Positions 1-7,820 of a DNA stretch of 64,000 bases are shown here, in pieces. The stretch lies in the NCBI GenBank assembly GCA_044220535.1, contig JBGAQU010000003.1:1-64000 (forward strand). The letters are read 5' to 3'. The notes below the pieces were generated by a model. That model was not told the origin of the DNA. It did not search any database and saw nothing but the letters and a program-made list of their open reading frames with translations. Position 1 is the first letter of the stretch. Each line of letters begins with the position of its first letter. The stretch comes from JBDHTS01 sp044220535. GTDB taxonomy: Bacteria; Pseudomonadota; Alphaproteobacteria; Micavibrionales; Micavibrionaceae. A program made the position numbers and the translations under genes.

Positions 1-2
1 CC

Positions 3-551
3 ATGGCACAAACTTTCGCTACTCCACAAATGGATAATAACAGGCCTCCATCTGCGTCGGAACTCGCTCTCGTTCCCAAAATAGGTGACTTCGCCCGTTA
101 TGCGGAAATGATTGTATTCGCGGGCAGAATGAGCGGCTGTTGCGGAATCGAAGATGCCTCCGCCGCCGGCGAAATCTGGGAGACAGGCGACGCAAAATTT
201 CCAGCGGAGGTTGTGGTAACAACGACTTTCGATGGCAAAAACCCTTTGAGCCATCCTGTGACGCTAAAATTTACAGCAGATCAGTACAAAGTGAGGGAAG
301 CGAAAGAGATTGCCGACCAGTGCAAGGTTGCAAGAGCCGCCGCCAAAGCGGCGCACACAGCCACCACATGCAACATGTACCCAAAACCCATAATTATGGG
401 CAGAGACTATAAAAAAGTTAACTCCGACGGCAGTTTTATCATTGAGGGCGATCCAACGACTTACAGGCCAGGTGACACTGTCAACGCCGACGCGTGGGAG
501 AGTGCAAAAAGGTATTACTGCCTTTTGCCGGCGCCTGCACCCGACCAGTAA
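3..551 (+). CDS. Hypothetical protein, possibly 5'-partial
   Basis: The 182-residue product matches no family I recognise. It has no signal peptide or membrane segment and contains a Cys-Cys pair in a GCCGIED stretch near residue 45 plus a further Cys near residues 107, 124 and 175. The ATG lies two bases from the window edge, so its ribosome binding site cannot be seen and the true start may lie upstream. A strong hairpin followed by a T-run 62 bases past the stop would end its transcript, so it is probably the last gene of a unit that enters from outside the window. The function is unknown; the coding call rests on length, a sensible codon pattern and the terminator. Confidence 0.6.
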   Translation: MAQTFATPQMDNNRPPSASELALVPKIGDFARYAEMIVFAGRMSGCCGIEDASAAGEIWETGDAKFPAEVVVTTTFDGKNPLSHPVTLKFTADQYKVREAKEIADQCKVARAAAKAAHTATTCNMYPKPIIMGRDYKKVNSDGSFIIEGDPTTYRPGDTVNADAWESAKRYYCLLPAPAPDQ

Positions 552-583
552 CGGTTTTAGCCTCGGCTATTGATTGAGGCCGT

Positions 584-1540
584 TTATCGGGGAAACGTAA
601 AGGAAAAGGAAGACGGCGCAGCGATGTCTGCGCCGTTTTTGTGCCATTGATCGCTTTTCAAAACACCGGTTTCAGGGTCGAAATAAACGTCCCTGGTCAC
701 TTCATCCGACGACAGATCGTCCGTATGGTACATATGGGACGCGCGCACCGTCCGGCCCGTCCGGCGGTCGCGTTCCAGGACGCGCAGGTGATCGGACGGC
801 CTGTGCGTTATCCGTTTATTCGGGCCATTATAAGCGCCGTATTCTTCAAAAAAAACGATATTGGTGGACAGATCCATGCTGATCTGCGTCGGGCTTCCAT
901 TGATAAAGGTGGCTTCGCCTTTGACATACCAGGACAGGTTCAGCGTCTGGCCCGTGGTCGATATGGATAAAAGCGCCGGTCCGTCCGGATTGTCCGGGCT
1001 GTTTCCGGCCGTCAGCCATTTGCGCGTCATACCGTCCGGCGTGACTTCGTTATAGGATGGCTGACCCTGCGGCGTGAACACCCCGTCGCGCATCCACATA
1101 TCCTCATAGGTGCCCGCCGCCAGGTCGATGCGGATATAGGCCGGGCCGCCCTTTCGGTCCAGGATAATCTGCCCGGGATGTTGCGGGTCATCCCTGCCCC
1201 ATGTGGCGGCCAGCGCGCCCTCGTCATCCTCAAGCCAGTCCGGATGCTGTGCTTCCAGCATGGCTCGTAGTGCTTCCTTGTCTATATTCAAAAAGCGCGA
1301 CCGGATGGCGTCCGCTTCCTGACGCAAGGACGACGCCAGGGAAATGTATTCCGGCATGCGCGCGCCATTGCGTGAATCCGCGCTGCAAATGAAAGAATCC
1401 GTCAAAGACGAGGACTTGTTTGCCTCTGTTACGGTTGTCGTTTCCGCCCACAGGGCCGTCCCCGCGGCGGATGCGGCAGCCAGGAAAGCAAGGCCCGCGG
1501 AATACTGCACGGCATAATGTTTTAAATGTTTGGAAATCAT
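584..1540 (-). CDS. Exported hypothetical protein linked to the DUF4159 gene
   Basis: The 318-residue product begins with a positively charged N-terminus and a hydrophobic Ala-rich stretch (about residues 12-32, ending ALWA-E), consistent with a signal peptide. I do not recognise the mature domain. It is rich in polar and aromatic residues and predicted beta-strand, with single Cys residues only near the N-terminus. Its ATG overlaps the TGA of the upstream DUF4159 gene in an ATGA arrangement, so the two are almost certainly co-transcribed and translationally coupled. That places a periplasmic protein of unknown function in the BatA/DUF4159 locus. The assignment as a real gene is firm from the coupling; the function is not known. 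Confidence 0.75.
   Translation of the reverse strand: MISKHLKHYAVQYSAGLAFLAAASAAGTALWAETTTVTEANKSSSLTDSFICSADSRNGARMPEYISLASSLRQEADAIRSRFLNIDKEALRAMLEAQHPDWLEDDEGALAATWGRDDPQHPGQIILDRKGGPAYIRIDLAAGTYEDMWMRDGVFTPQGQPSYNEVTPDGMTRKWLTAGNSPDNPDGPALLSISTTGQTLNLSWYVKGEATFINGSPTQISMDLSTNIVFFEEYGAYNGPNKRITHRPSDHLRVLERDRRTGRTVRASHMYHTDDLSSDEVTRDVYFDPETGVLKSDQWHKNGADIAAPSSFSFTFPR
613..640 (+). terminator. Rho-independent terminator for the gene at 3-551
   Basis: ACGGCGCAG and CTGCGCCGT form a perfect 9-bp stem around a 6-base loop, followed directly by TTTT. It reads as a terminator only on the + strand, where it follows the gene ending at 551. It lies inside the 3' coding end of the convergent gene at 584-1540. 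Confidence 0.7.
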
Positions 1541-2316
1541 CGCTTGATTTTGGCAAGCGTTGCTTGCACTTTTGCCTGATCGATCTTGTAATTGCCTGTA
1601 TAGGCAAACACGACGGCGTTTACGGCGCCCATCAGAGCAGTCTTATAGTCTTCCGTGTCGCGCGCCAAAGTCAAACCCGCCCAGGCTCTGGCCCAGCCGC
1701 GCCGTCCTGCGATGATCGCCGTCACATCTTCGGATCGCCCCGACGGCGACTGAATCAAAACGGATTCAATGTTCAAACTGCCCGAAATATCGGTCACTTT
1801 ATAGAAGGAGGCGGTCAGCGCGCTGTCCTGCGACAAGGGTTTCAAAGGGCCAAGTTTGACGCGGCCAAGCAATTTGTACAGCGCGGCCTCAACATCCGGG
1901 GCTGATGCGTCGATCACATCAAACATGATCAGGCCGCCATGGTCGATAAAATCCTGGACTTTTGTCTGCGCCGCATCGCTTAAAGGACTTTCGGTTCCCG
2001 TTACAGGCCAGTATATGAAGCGATAAGGCTTGAAGTTGTCCTGTTCCGCATTCAGGCCTATCACATCCGGCCTCAGTTCAAGCGCCGTTCTTTCTGTAAG
2101 AATGCCCAGCAACACCTGAAGGCCGTTGCTGGCGTCCTTATCCGTCTGTCCGGATCCCGACCGCACATAGGCCAGCTGTTCCCCATAACCATGTTCCTTA
2201 ATCGCGGCAAGGTCGGTTGACGGATCGTCAGCCCGCGCGTCAACGCATAATCCCGCCGCGCACAGCGCAAAAGCCGCGCCTGCCATGATCCGCCTGATAG
2301 ATTGCCCTGATCCCAT
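1537..2316 (-). CDS. Stand-alone DUF4159 domain protein with its own signal peptide
   Basis: The product from ATG 2316 has 259 residues. This start is preceded by a purine-rich site (AGGCAGGG) and gives a clear signal peptide (MGSGQSIRRIMAGAAFALC, cleavage near ARADD). The upstream in-frame extension to 2592 is only an open stretch. The mature part matches the DUF4159 domain from end to end: YRFIYWPV, HGGLIMFDV and the closing FAYTGNYKIDQAKV with the ATLAKIKR end are family hallmarks. In other alphaproteobacteria as I know them, this domain is the C-terminal part of a long membrane protein that begins with a BatA domain. Here that N-terminal part is encoded separately at 4793-6874 on the other strand. 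It is divergent from 2468-10589 and coupled to the exported gene at 584-1540. Confidence 0.85.
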   Translation of the reverse strand: MGSGQSIRRIMAGAAFALCAAGLCVDARADDPSTDLAAIKEHGYGEQLAYVRSGSGQTDKDASNGLQVLLGILTERTALELRPDVIGLNAEQDNFKPYRFIYWPVTGTESPLSDAAQTKVQDFIDHGGLIMFDVIDASAPDVEAALYKLLGRVKLGPLKPLSQDSALTASFYKVTDISGSLNIESVLIQSPSGRSEDVTAIIAGRRGWARAWAGLTLARDTEDYKTALMGAVNAVVFAYTGNYKIDQAKVQATLAKIKR

Positions 2317-2341
2317 GATGCCCTGCCTACTGTTTTTTATG

Positions 2342-2374
2342 GTTATATGGCACGGGTTGCGGCTTGCGGTCAAG
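2342..2374 (-). promoter_or_regulatory. Possible promoter of the DUF4159 unit
   Basis: On the minus strand a TTGACC (2374-2369) is followed by CATATA/TATAAC about 19-21 bases on, some 30 bases before the chosen ATG. The spacing is slightly long, so this is tentative. Confidence 0.35.
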
Positions 2375-2400
2375 ATAATGATAAATTCTTTGCATAAATG

Positions 2401-2429
2401 TTGACAGCCCCCTGCTTTGCTTTTATTAC
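2401..2429 (+). promoter_or_regulatory. Sigma70-type promoter of the BatA/DUF58 operon
   Basis: TTGACA at 2401-2406 and TATTAC at 2424-2429 are separated by 17 bases. Transcription would start near 2436, about 30 bases before the chosen TTG start at 2468. Confidence 0.55.
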
Positions 2430-2467
2430 TGAAAAAACAAAATAAAAAATTGACAGGGAATAGCGTA

Positions 2468-4786
2468 TTGAAATCCGCTCGTTCGAGATTCCGCGCCCAT
2501 GCGCCGTCGGTCGCTCTTGCGCTTGGCCTTTTCGCCTCGCAAGCGGCGGCGGCGCTTGCCGATGAGCCGCCATCCGCCGCAGAACCTGCCAAGCAGACTG
2601 CAACTGTCAGCGAACGATCTTACGCCTTATATAATCCTAAATTCCCCCAACCGGCTGTGCCAATCGCAATGGGACTATGCCTGGCTTTCGGTTTTTACGC
2701 ATGGCGTCGGTATGAAAAACCCGCCATCCCCTTCACGATAGCGGCCGAGCTTATTCTTGCCACGCTCGCCGACCCCCAGGTCATTACGAGTCATTTCAGC
2801 CCCGTTCCCGATGATGTGATCGTGGCGGTCGATCGGACTGCCAGCCAGTCGATGGGCGATCGCACTGCCATGACAGAAGCGATCAAAACCGCCCTGGTTC
2901 AGAAACTGCAGCTCCTGCCCAACACCAATATTCGGATTGTGACGGTCGATCCGCCCGCCGACAGTGACAATGATCAGGGCACGCGTCTTTTCGCCACGCT
3001 CGATGCAATGAGCGATGTCAACTGGAGCAACGTTGCCGGTGTTATCGCGCTGACGGATGGCCAGATCGCCGATGTTCCTGAAAAATCCCCTTTCGGCACA
3101 GGCGTTCCTTTTTACGCCCTGATTTCCGGCAAGGAAGGCGAAATCGACAGGGTGGCGCAGCTGGATGCGTCGCCGCGTTTCGGACTTGTCGGGGAAGATC
3201 AGGTCGTTCGTTTTAAAATCAACGATATTGGTCCTGTGAACCAGGCTCATCAGACTGTAAACGTACGTATCAGCGGCAACAACGAAGCGCCGCAGACCGT
3301 CCAGGTCAAAACGGGCGAAGTCGGTGAAGCCCGCGTCCGGATCAAAAATTCCGGCGAAAATATCTTCAATTTTCAAGCCGATCCGTTGCCGGGTGAAGTA
3401 ACATCCGCAAACAACGGTTTCGTGACGAAGGTTGAAGGGACGCGTGAATCCTTCAACGTCCTGGTCCTCAGTGGAGGTATCACACCTGACGTGATGACAT
3501 TGCGCCGGGAGTTTAAGGCGGATCCTGACAGCAACTTCATTCAATGGATGCCTTTGTCCACGCCTGACAATGTGGACGATACCCCGGACGAAAAGAAAAA
3601 CCTGGTTCGCCCGCCGCTCGATGAGATTTTTGGCGATGCATTGAAACGGTTCAATCTCGTCATCTTTGTTGGATTTGCAGATACCGGCCGTCTTCCGCCC
3701 TCCTATCTCGACGGCATTCGCGCTTATGTCGAGCAAGGCGGCGCGCTTCTCAACATAGCGGGGCCGGAGACGGCAGGGCTTTATTCGATCCAGACCACGT
3801 CACTGGGCGAAATCCTGCCTACGACTTCCATAGAATCCATCGAGGCGGCTCCATACAAGCCACACCTGACACCGCTTGGAACCCGCCATCCTGTCACACG
3901 GTCGCTTGACGGCGCGGGATCGGATACAACCGACCCCAGCTGGGGTGAATGGATGCGCTTTATCGACAGCACGGTCTCTCCATCCGGCAAGGTGGTGATG
4001 CAGACACCTGACGGCAAGCCGTTGCTGGTCCTTTCCGAAGTTGGTAAAGGCCGTGTCGCCATGCTTCAATCCGACAGTTTTTCGCTCTGGGATCGCGGCG
4101 TGAACGGCGGCGGTCCGGCAGGGCCATTGTTACGCAATCTGGCGCATTGGTCCATGAAGGATCCCGCCTTCGCCGATGAAACATTGAGCGCCATTGCAGG
4201 GAAAGACGGTTTTCTGCATATAGAACGCCATACCCTTTCTGAAAGCGCGCCGGCTCCGGTGGAAATCAAATCACCGGACGGGCAAACCATCCAGGAAACA
4301 TTTAACAACCAGTCTTCGCCCGGCCTGTGGACCGCCGAACATGCTTTCAGCGACACGGGGGTTTACCAGCTGGTCACGACCTATGACGATAACCAGCAAT
4401 TGACCGCCTTCGTCAGCGTCGGCAATCCCAACGCGCCTGAACTTGCCAGCGTGGTTTCCACAGGCGATCTGTTGCAGCCCATTGCCAATACGACCGGTGG
4501 GGCCGTCTTCCGTATGGCGTCCGCTGAAACCGGGCAGATCAGCCTGCCGGCTATTCAGCAAACTGATCGCAGCGACTGGAAGGGGAAAACGACACCGGGT
4601 CAGATGACTCTGGTTCAGGGCGGGGCAAAAGTGCTCGAAGGGCTCGACCGCCAACCGCTGATCCCAGGCTGGCTGCAATGCGCCATGATAGCGGCGTCGC
4701 TTATATGGGGATATTCGGGCTGGCGCACTATGGCACGGGCGGAAGCCGCGCCGCGCGCCCCATCCAAACCTTTGAAACTGGGTTAG
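2468..4786 (+). CDS. Membrane protein with VWA-like and glutamine-amidotransferase-like folds (BatA-locus, DUF1355-like)
   Basis: I start this protein (772 residues) at TTG 2468, which has AGGGAA seven bases upstream and yields a signal peptide ending near AAAALADEP. Two hydrophobic segments follow around residues 65-110, then a von Willebrand A-like region (DDVIVAVDRTASQSMGD ... VAGVIALTDGQ), beta-rich domains, and a region with the look of a class I glutamine-amidotransferase-like fold (FNVLVLSGGITPD, with VEQGGALLNIAGPE later). A final transmembrane helix sits near residues 740-755 (LQCAMIAASLIWGYSGW). This is the layout of the large membrane proteins that accompany DUF58 genes in alphaproteobacteria. 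It would sit in the inner membrane with most of its mass in the periplasm. The next gene starts six bases after its stop. Confidence 0.75.
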   Translation: MKSARSRFRAHAPSVALALGLFASQAAAALADEPPSAAEPAKQTATVSERSYALYNPKFPQPAVPIAMGLCLAFGFYAWRRYEKPAIPFTIAAELILATLADPQVITSHFSPVPDDVIVAVDRTASQSMGDRTAMTEAIKTALVQKLQLLPNTNIRIVTVDPPADSDNDQGTRLFATLDAMSDVNWSNVAGVIALTDGQIADVPEKSPFGTGVPFYALISGKEGEIDRVAQLDASPRFGLVGEDQVVRFKINDIGPVNQAHQTVNVRISGNNEAPQTVQVKTGEVGEARVRIKNSGENIFNFQADPLPGEVTSANNGFVTKVEGTRESFNVLVLSGGITPDVMTLRREFKADPDSNFIQWMPLSTPDNVDDTPDEKKNLVRPPLDEIFGDALKRFNLVIFVGFADTGRLPPSYLDGIRAYVEQGGALLNIAGPETAGLYSIQTTSLGEILPTTSIESIEAAPYKPHLTPLGTRHPVTRSLDGAGSDTTDPSWGEWMRFIDSTVSPSGKVVMQTPDGKPLLVLSEVGKGRVAMLQSDSFSLWDRGVNGGGPAGPLLRNLAHWSMKDPAFADETLSAIAGKDGFLHIERHTLSESAPAPVEIKSPDGQTIQETFNNQSSPGLWTAEHAFSDTGVYQLVTTYDDNQQLTAFVSVGNPNAPELASVVSTGDLLQPIANTTGGAVFRMASAETGQISLPAIQQTDRSDWKGKTTPGQMTLVQGGAKVLEGLDRQPLIPGWLQCAMIAASLIWGYSGWRTMARAEAAPRAPSKPLKLG

Positions 4787-4792
4787 CATAGA

Positions 4793-6874
4793 ATGAACGA
4801 GCGCGGCTTTCTTAAATCTGTTTTCACGCCGGCAGCGTCAGGGTTGGCTGCCGTCGGCGCCATGGCAGGCGCGGCGCTTGGCCATTTCGGTTTGGGTCCC
4901 GTTGCATTCAGCGCAGCGGCCGCGCCTGCGATTTTAGGGGTTACAGGCGCCAGCCTGCCGATCCTCTGGAATGTATTGTCGTCGCTGCCGGTTAAAAAGG
5001 GCGCTTATTATTTTCCAGGCATCGATATTTTGCTCAAGCTCGCAGAGATACGGCCAAAACCCACTAGCATGCCGCGGTGGCAAAAATGCCTCAACTTGGG
5101 CGCACTGCTCGCCGCCGCAATCGGCGCATCGGAACCCGGTCTGGACACGACGCATATCGGCCAGGCGCGCGGGCCTGTCATTCTGGCCGTTGATAATGGA
5201 TGGACGTCCGCCACGCATTGGGATCAGGCTATCGTGCCGCGCCTCAACAAGTTGATCGACGCTGCCGAGGCAAAGGGGCGTTCCGTCCTTTTGTTGCCCT
5301 CCGCGCCCGACGCGGATGCAAACGATGCCGATATGCAACCGGTCGATGCGTCGCGTGCGCGGTCCATGGTGACGAATCTCAAGCCTCAGCCCTGGCCGAC
5401 CGATCATGGATACCAGATCCAGGCCATTGAAAATCTTCCGGATGACGTCAGGGAATCCTCTTCCCTGATATGGCTCAGCGACGGACTTGAAACCAAGGAT
5501 GCTTCGCAATGGACGCAGACAGTCGGCCAGTTTGGAACGACCGATGTGCTGAATGGGTACAGCAACGATCCGCACCTTCTTTCATTGGACGAAACATCTG
5601 GCGAAAGCATGTCTGTCAAGGTAAGCCGGCTCGACGCGCGGGCGGAAGGCCAAGTGACATTGATGTTCAGCGACGATACCGCGCCTTTGTTTCAAAAACA
5701 GGCATTCTTCAAGGCTGGCGAATCCCAGACGACCCTTCGTGTCGATATTCCTTCTGATTTTCGTGGCCAGCTGAAACGCGTCTCGATTGAAGGCGAACAT
5801 TCGGCCGGCGCGACGCTGCTGCTGGACGATACGTGGCGGCAACGCTCTGTCGGCTTGATCAGCACCAATGGAATTGCCGAACCCCTGAAAGACGGCACGC
5901 ATTATATTCAAAGCGCCATCGAACCTTTTACCGATCTTCATAAGGGTCGGCTCTCGGAAATCCTCCAGCTTCCGGTTGCAGTGATTATTCTGACCGACAA
6001 CACGTCCCTTACAAGCAAGGATCAGGAAGATCTGGATCAATGGATCAAAAAGGGAGGCACGCTTCTGCGTTTTGCAGGCCCGCATCTCGCCGCGCAGCCC
6101 GATGACGATCTTTTGCCTGTCAAGCTCCGCCGCGGTGAAAAAACTGTGACGGGCGATCTATCGGGCAACAGTTCCGGCACAATTGCGCCTTTCGTGAAAC
6201 CATCGCCCTTTATCGGCATCACCATACCACCTGAAGCAAAGGTAAGCACACTGGTGCTCACAGAGCCGGGGCCCGATACTGCTGATCTTACATGGGCCAG
6301 CCTCGATAACGGCATGCCTCTGATTACGTCTGCAAAAAAAGGAGACGGTCGCGTCGTTCTCGTTCATACGACGGCCAATCTTGATTGGTCGCAAATTCCG
6401 CTGGCCGGGGAATTTTTCCTGAAGATGATGCGCACAATCGTTTCGCAAAGCGTTGGAACGAACCAGACGCAACTCACGCATTCACTGCCGCCGCTTACTT
6501 CACTGGATGCGCAGGGCCGTCTTGGGCCCGCGACCCATGCCAAAGCCTTGACCCCTGAGGTATTGGCTGCCCGTCAAATCGACGCTGCCCATCCGCCCGG
6601 TTTTTATGGCGATGACTCCACGCGCATGGCCCTGAATATCGGCAATTTTTCGGAATTATCGCCTTTGCGCGATTGGCCTTCCGCGGCCCGCATCGTACCC
6701 TATGTCCAGAATGAAGAACACGATTACGGCGCCATTGCACTTGCCATGTCTGTCCTGCTTATCATGGGCAGCCTTGGTGTAGGTATGGCGCAGAATAAGA
6801 ACGCTTCATTCAAATCTCCGGCAATTTCTCGTCGAAACCCGTTGAACCGGGAAGCAAGAGGGCCAAATGTCTAG
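4793..6874 (+). CDS. BatA-type aerotolerance membrane protein lacking its DUF4159 C-terminus
   Basis: The 693-residue protein starts with hydrophobic segments (about residues 15-70), a linker containing FPGIDILLKLAEIRPKPTSMPRWQK, a third segment, and then VILAVDNGWTSATHW. This series is characteristic of the N-terminal BatA part of alphaproteobacterial DUF4159 proteins. A VWA-like region, beta domains and an amidotransferase-like region (QWIKKGGTLLRFAGPH) follow, and a last helix (AIALAMSVLLIMGSLGVGM) lies near the C-terminus. The protein stops there, where the usual family member continues into a periplasmic DUF4159 domain. That missing domain is encoded at 1537-2316 in the opposite direction. 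The DUF58 gene overlaps its stop by 8 bases. The family is known to cluster with MoxR ATPases; its biochemical role is not established. Confidence 0.78.
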   Translation: MNERGFLKSVFTPAASGLAAVGAMAGAALGHFGLGPVAFSAAAAPAILGVTGASLPILWNVLSSLPVKKGAYYFPGIDILLKLAEIRPKPTSMPRWQKCLNLGALLAAAIGASEPGLDTTHIGQARGPVILAVDNGWTSATHWDQAIVPRLNKLIDAAEAKGRSVLLLPSAPDADANDADMQPVDASRARSMVTNLKPQPWPTDHGYQIQAIENLPDDVRESSSLIWLSDGLETKDASQWTQTVGQFGTTDVLNGYSNDPHLLSLDETSGESMSVKVSRLDARAEGQVTLMFSDDTAPLFQKQAFFKAGESQTTLRVDIPSDFRGQLKRVSIEGEHSAGATLLLDDTWRQRSVGLISTNGIAEPLKDGTHYIQSAIEPFTDLHKGRLSEILQLPVAVIILTDNTSLTSKDQEDLDQWIKKGGTLLRFAGPHLAAQPDDDLLPVKLRRGEKTVTGDLSGNSSGTIAPFVKPSPFIGITIPPEAKVSTLVLTEPGPDTADLTWASLDNGMPLITSAKKGDGRVVLVHTTANLDWSQIPLAGEFFLKMMRTIVSQSVGTNQTQLTHSLPPLTSLDAQGRLGPATHAKALTPEVLAARQIDAAHPPGFYGDDSTRMALNIGNFSELSPLRDWPSAARIVPYVQNEEHDYGAIALAMSVLLIMGSLGVGMAQNKNASFKSPAISRRNPLNREARGPNV

Positions 6875-7817
6875 ATCTGATAAAAATTTTCAACTTCTCC
6901 AGGCCGCCAGGGAAATTTACGGCGAACTGGCGGAAGACCAGATTTTGATGATCGACAGGATCAGCGCTTTGCTGCGCGATATGGGCATGCACGGGTTAAA
7001 TCGTGCGGGTATTGGCATAGCGCCTTTAAATCTCCGGCCTTTTGATTCTGACCGGGGCGATACGCGCGCGGATATCAGCCCTCAGTATTCACGCCCGGGA
7101 CAACAGATCGTTCTGGAGCGGGAACGCGAAACTCAAAAACGTTATATTACCTGGATCAAATCAACCCTATCTATGGATTTCAAATCCCGTAACGATCTTT
7201 TGACCAAAAAAGAAGCCGGATTGGTTCTGGCTTTGGCAATGGCTAAAAAAATGCTCGCGCAGGGCGATAGCGTTTCATTCAGCCAGGAAGGACGCCTTCG
7301 TTCTCTAACAAGCCATGCGGTTGGCAATCCAGCCGGCGCCGGCTTGATGGATATTTCAGGCGCTTCTTTTGAGGTCAATCGCAGCATTCCGCTAGGCGCC
7401 ACTGTTATTCTGATAGTCGATCACCGTGATGAACAGGATACGTTGCGGGCTCTTGACGAACTTCACCAAAGAAGGCTGAAAGCTTGTCTGATCGTTACTG
7501 CAGATCCGCAGGAAGTATCATTTGATCTGCCTGAAATGCCAATCCATGGCCTTGAAAATGAACAAACGTCTGAAGGCAGGACGTATGTCCACTTTAATAG
7601 GCATATGCGGGATGAGGCGCAACAGCTTTACAAAGACCGCATTGAAACCTTAAGGGATGCATGCGGTGAAAGAGGCTTCTCGTTCTACTTTCAGCGGACC
7701 GACCAGCTGATTGAAAATAACTGCCTCGTGGAAATGATCCAGCAGACAGCATCTTCTGCACGGCGCGGCGTAAGATCCTATCACCTGGGCTCTTTGTCCG
7801 GCCTGAATTTGGGTTAA
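6867..7817 (+). CDS. Divergent DUF58 family protein
   Basis: The 316-residue protein keeps the DUF58 core in weakened form. QQIVLERERETQKRYITWIK followed by TLSMDFKSR corresponds to the usual stretch with arginine-rich signature, 'VRERE', and the metal-site-like 'D-x-S-x-S-M' motif. LVLALAMAKKMLAQGD matches the following helix, and GATVILIVDHRDEQDTLRALDELHQRRLKACLIV matches the VWA-like sheet. The metal-site motif is degenerate (IKSTLSMDF), so metal binding may be lost. DUF58 proteins partner with MoxR AAA+ ATPases, yet no moxR gene is visible in this window. The ATG overlaps the preceding gene by 8 bases and the next gene starts 3 bases downstream, so this is part of a tight operon. Confidence 0.72.
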   Translation: MSRSDKNFQLLQAAREIYGELAEDQILMIDRISALLRDMGMHGLNRAGIGIAPLNLRPFDSDRGDTRADISPQYSRPGQQIVLERERETQKRYITWIKSTLSMDFKSRNDLLTKKEAGLVLALAMAKKMLAQGDSVSFSQEGRLRSLTSHAVGNPAGAGLMDISGASFEVNRSIPLGATVILIVDHRDEQDTLRALDELHQRRLKACLIVTADPQEVSFDLPEMPIHGLENEQTSEGRTYVHFNRHMRDEAQQLYKDRIETLRDACGERGFSFYFQRTDQLIENNCLVEMIQQTASSARRGVRSYHLGSLSGLNLG

Positions 7818-7820
7818 ATC

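Noticed and set aside
1..2400. A moxR gene near the DUF58 locus
   Set aside because: No frame in the window start shows the AAA+ Walker motifs of MoxR; it may lie outside the window.
2317..2592. N-terminal extension of the DUF4159 frame
   Set aside because: It overlaps the divergent promoter and start of the next gene and would bury the signal peptide.
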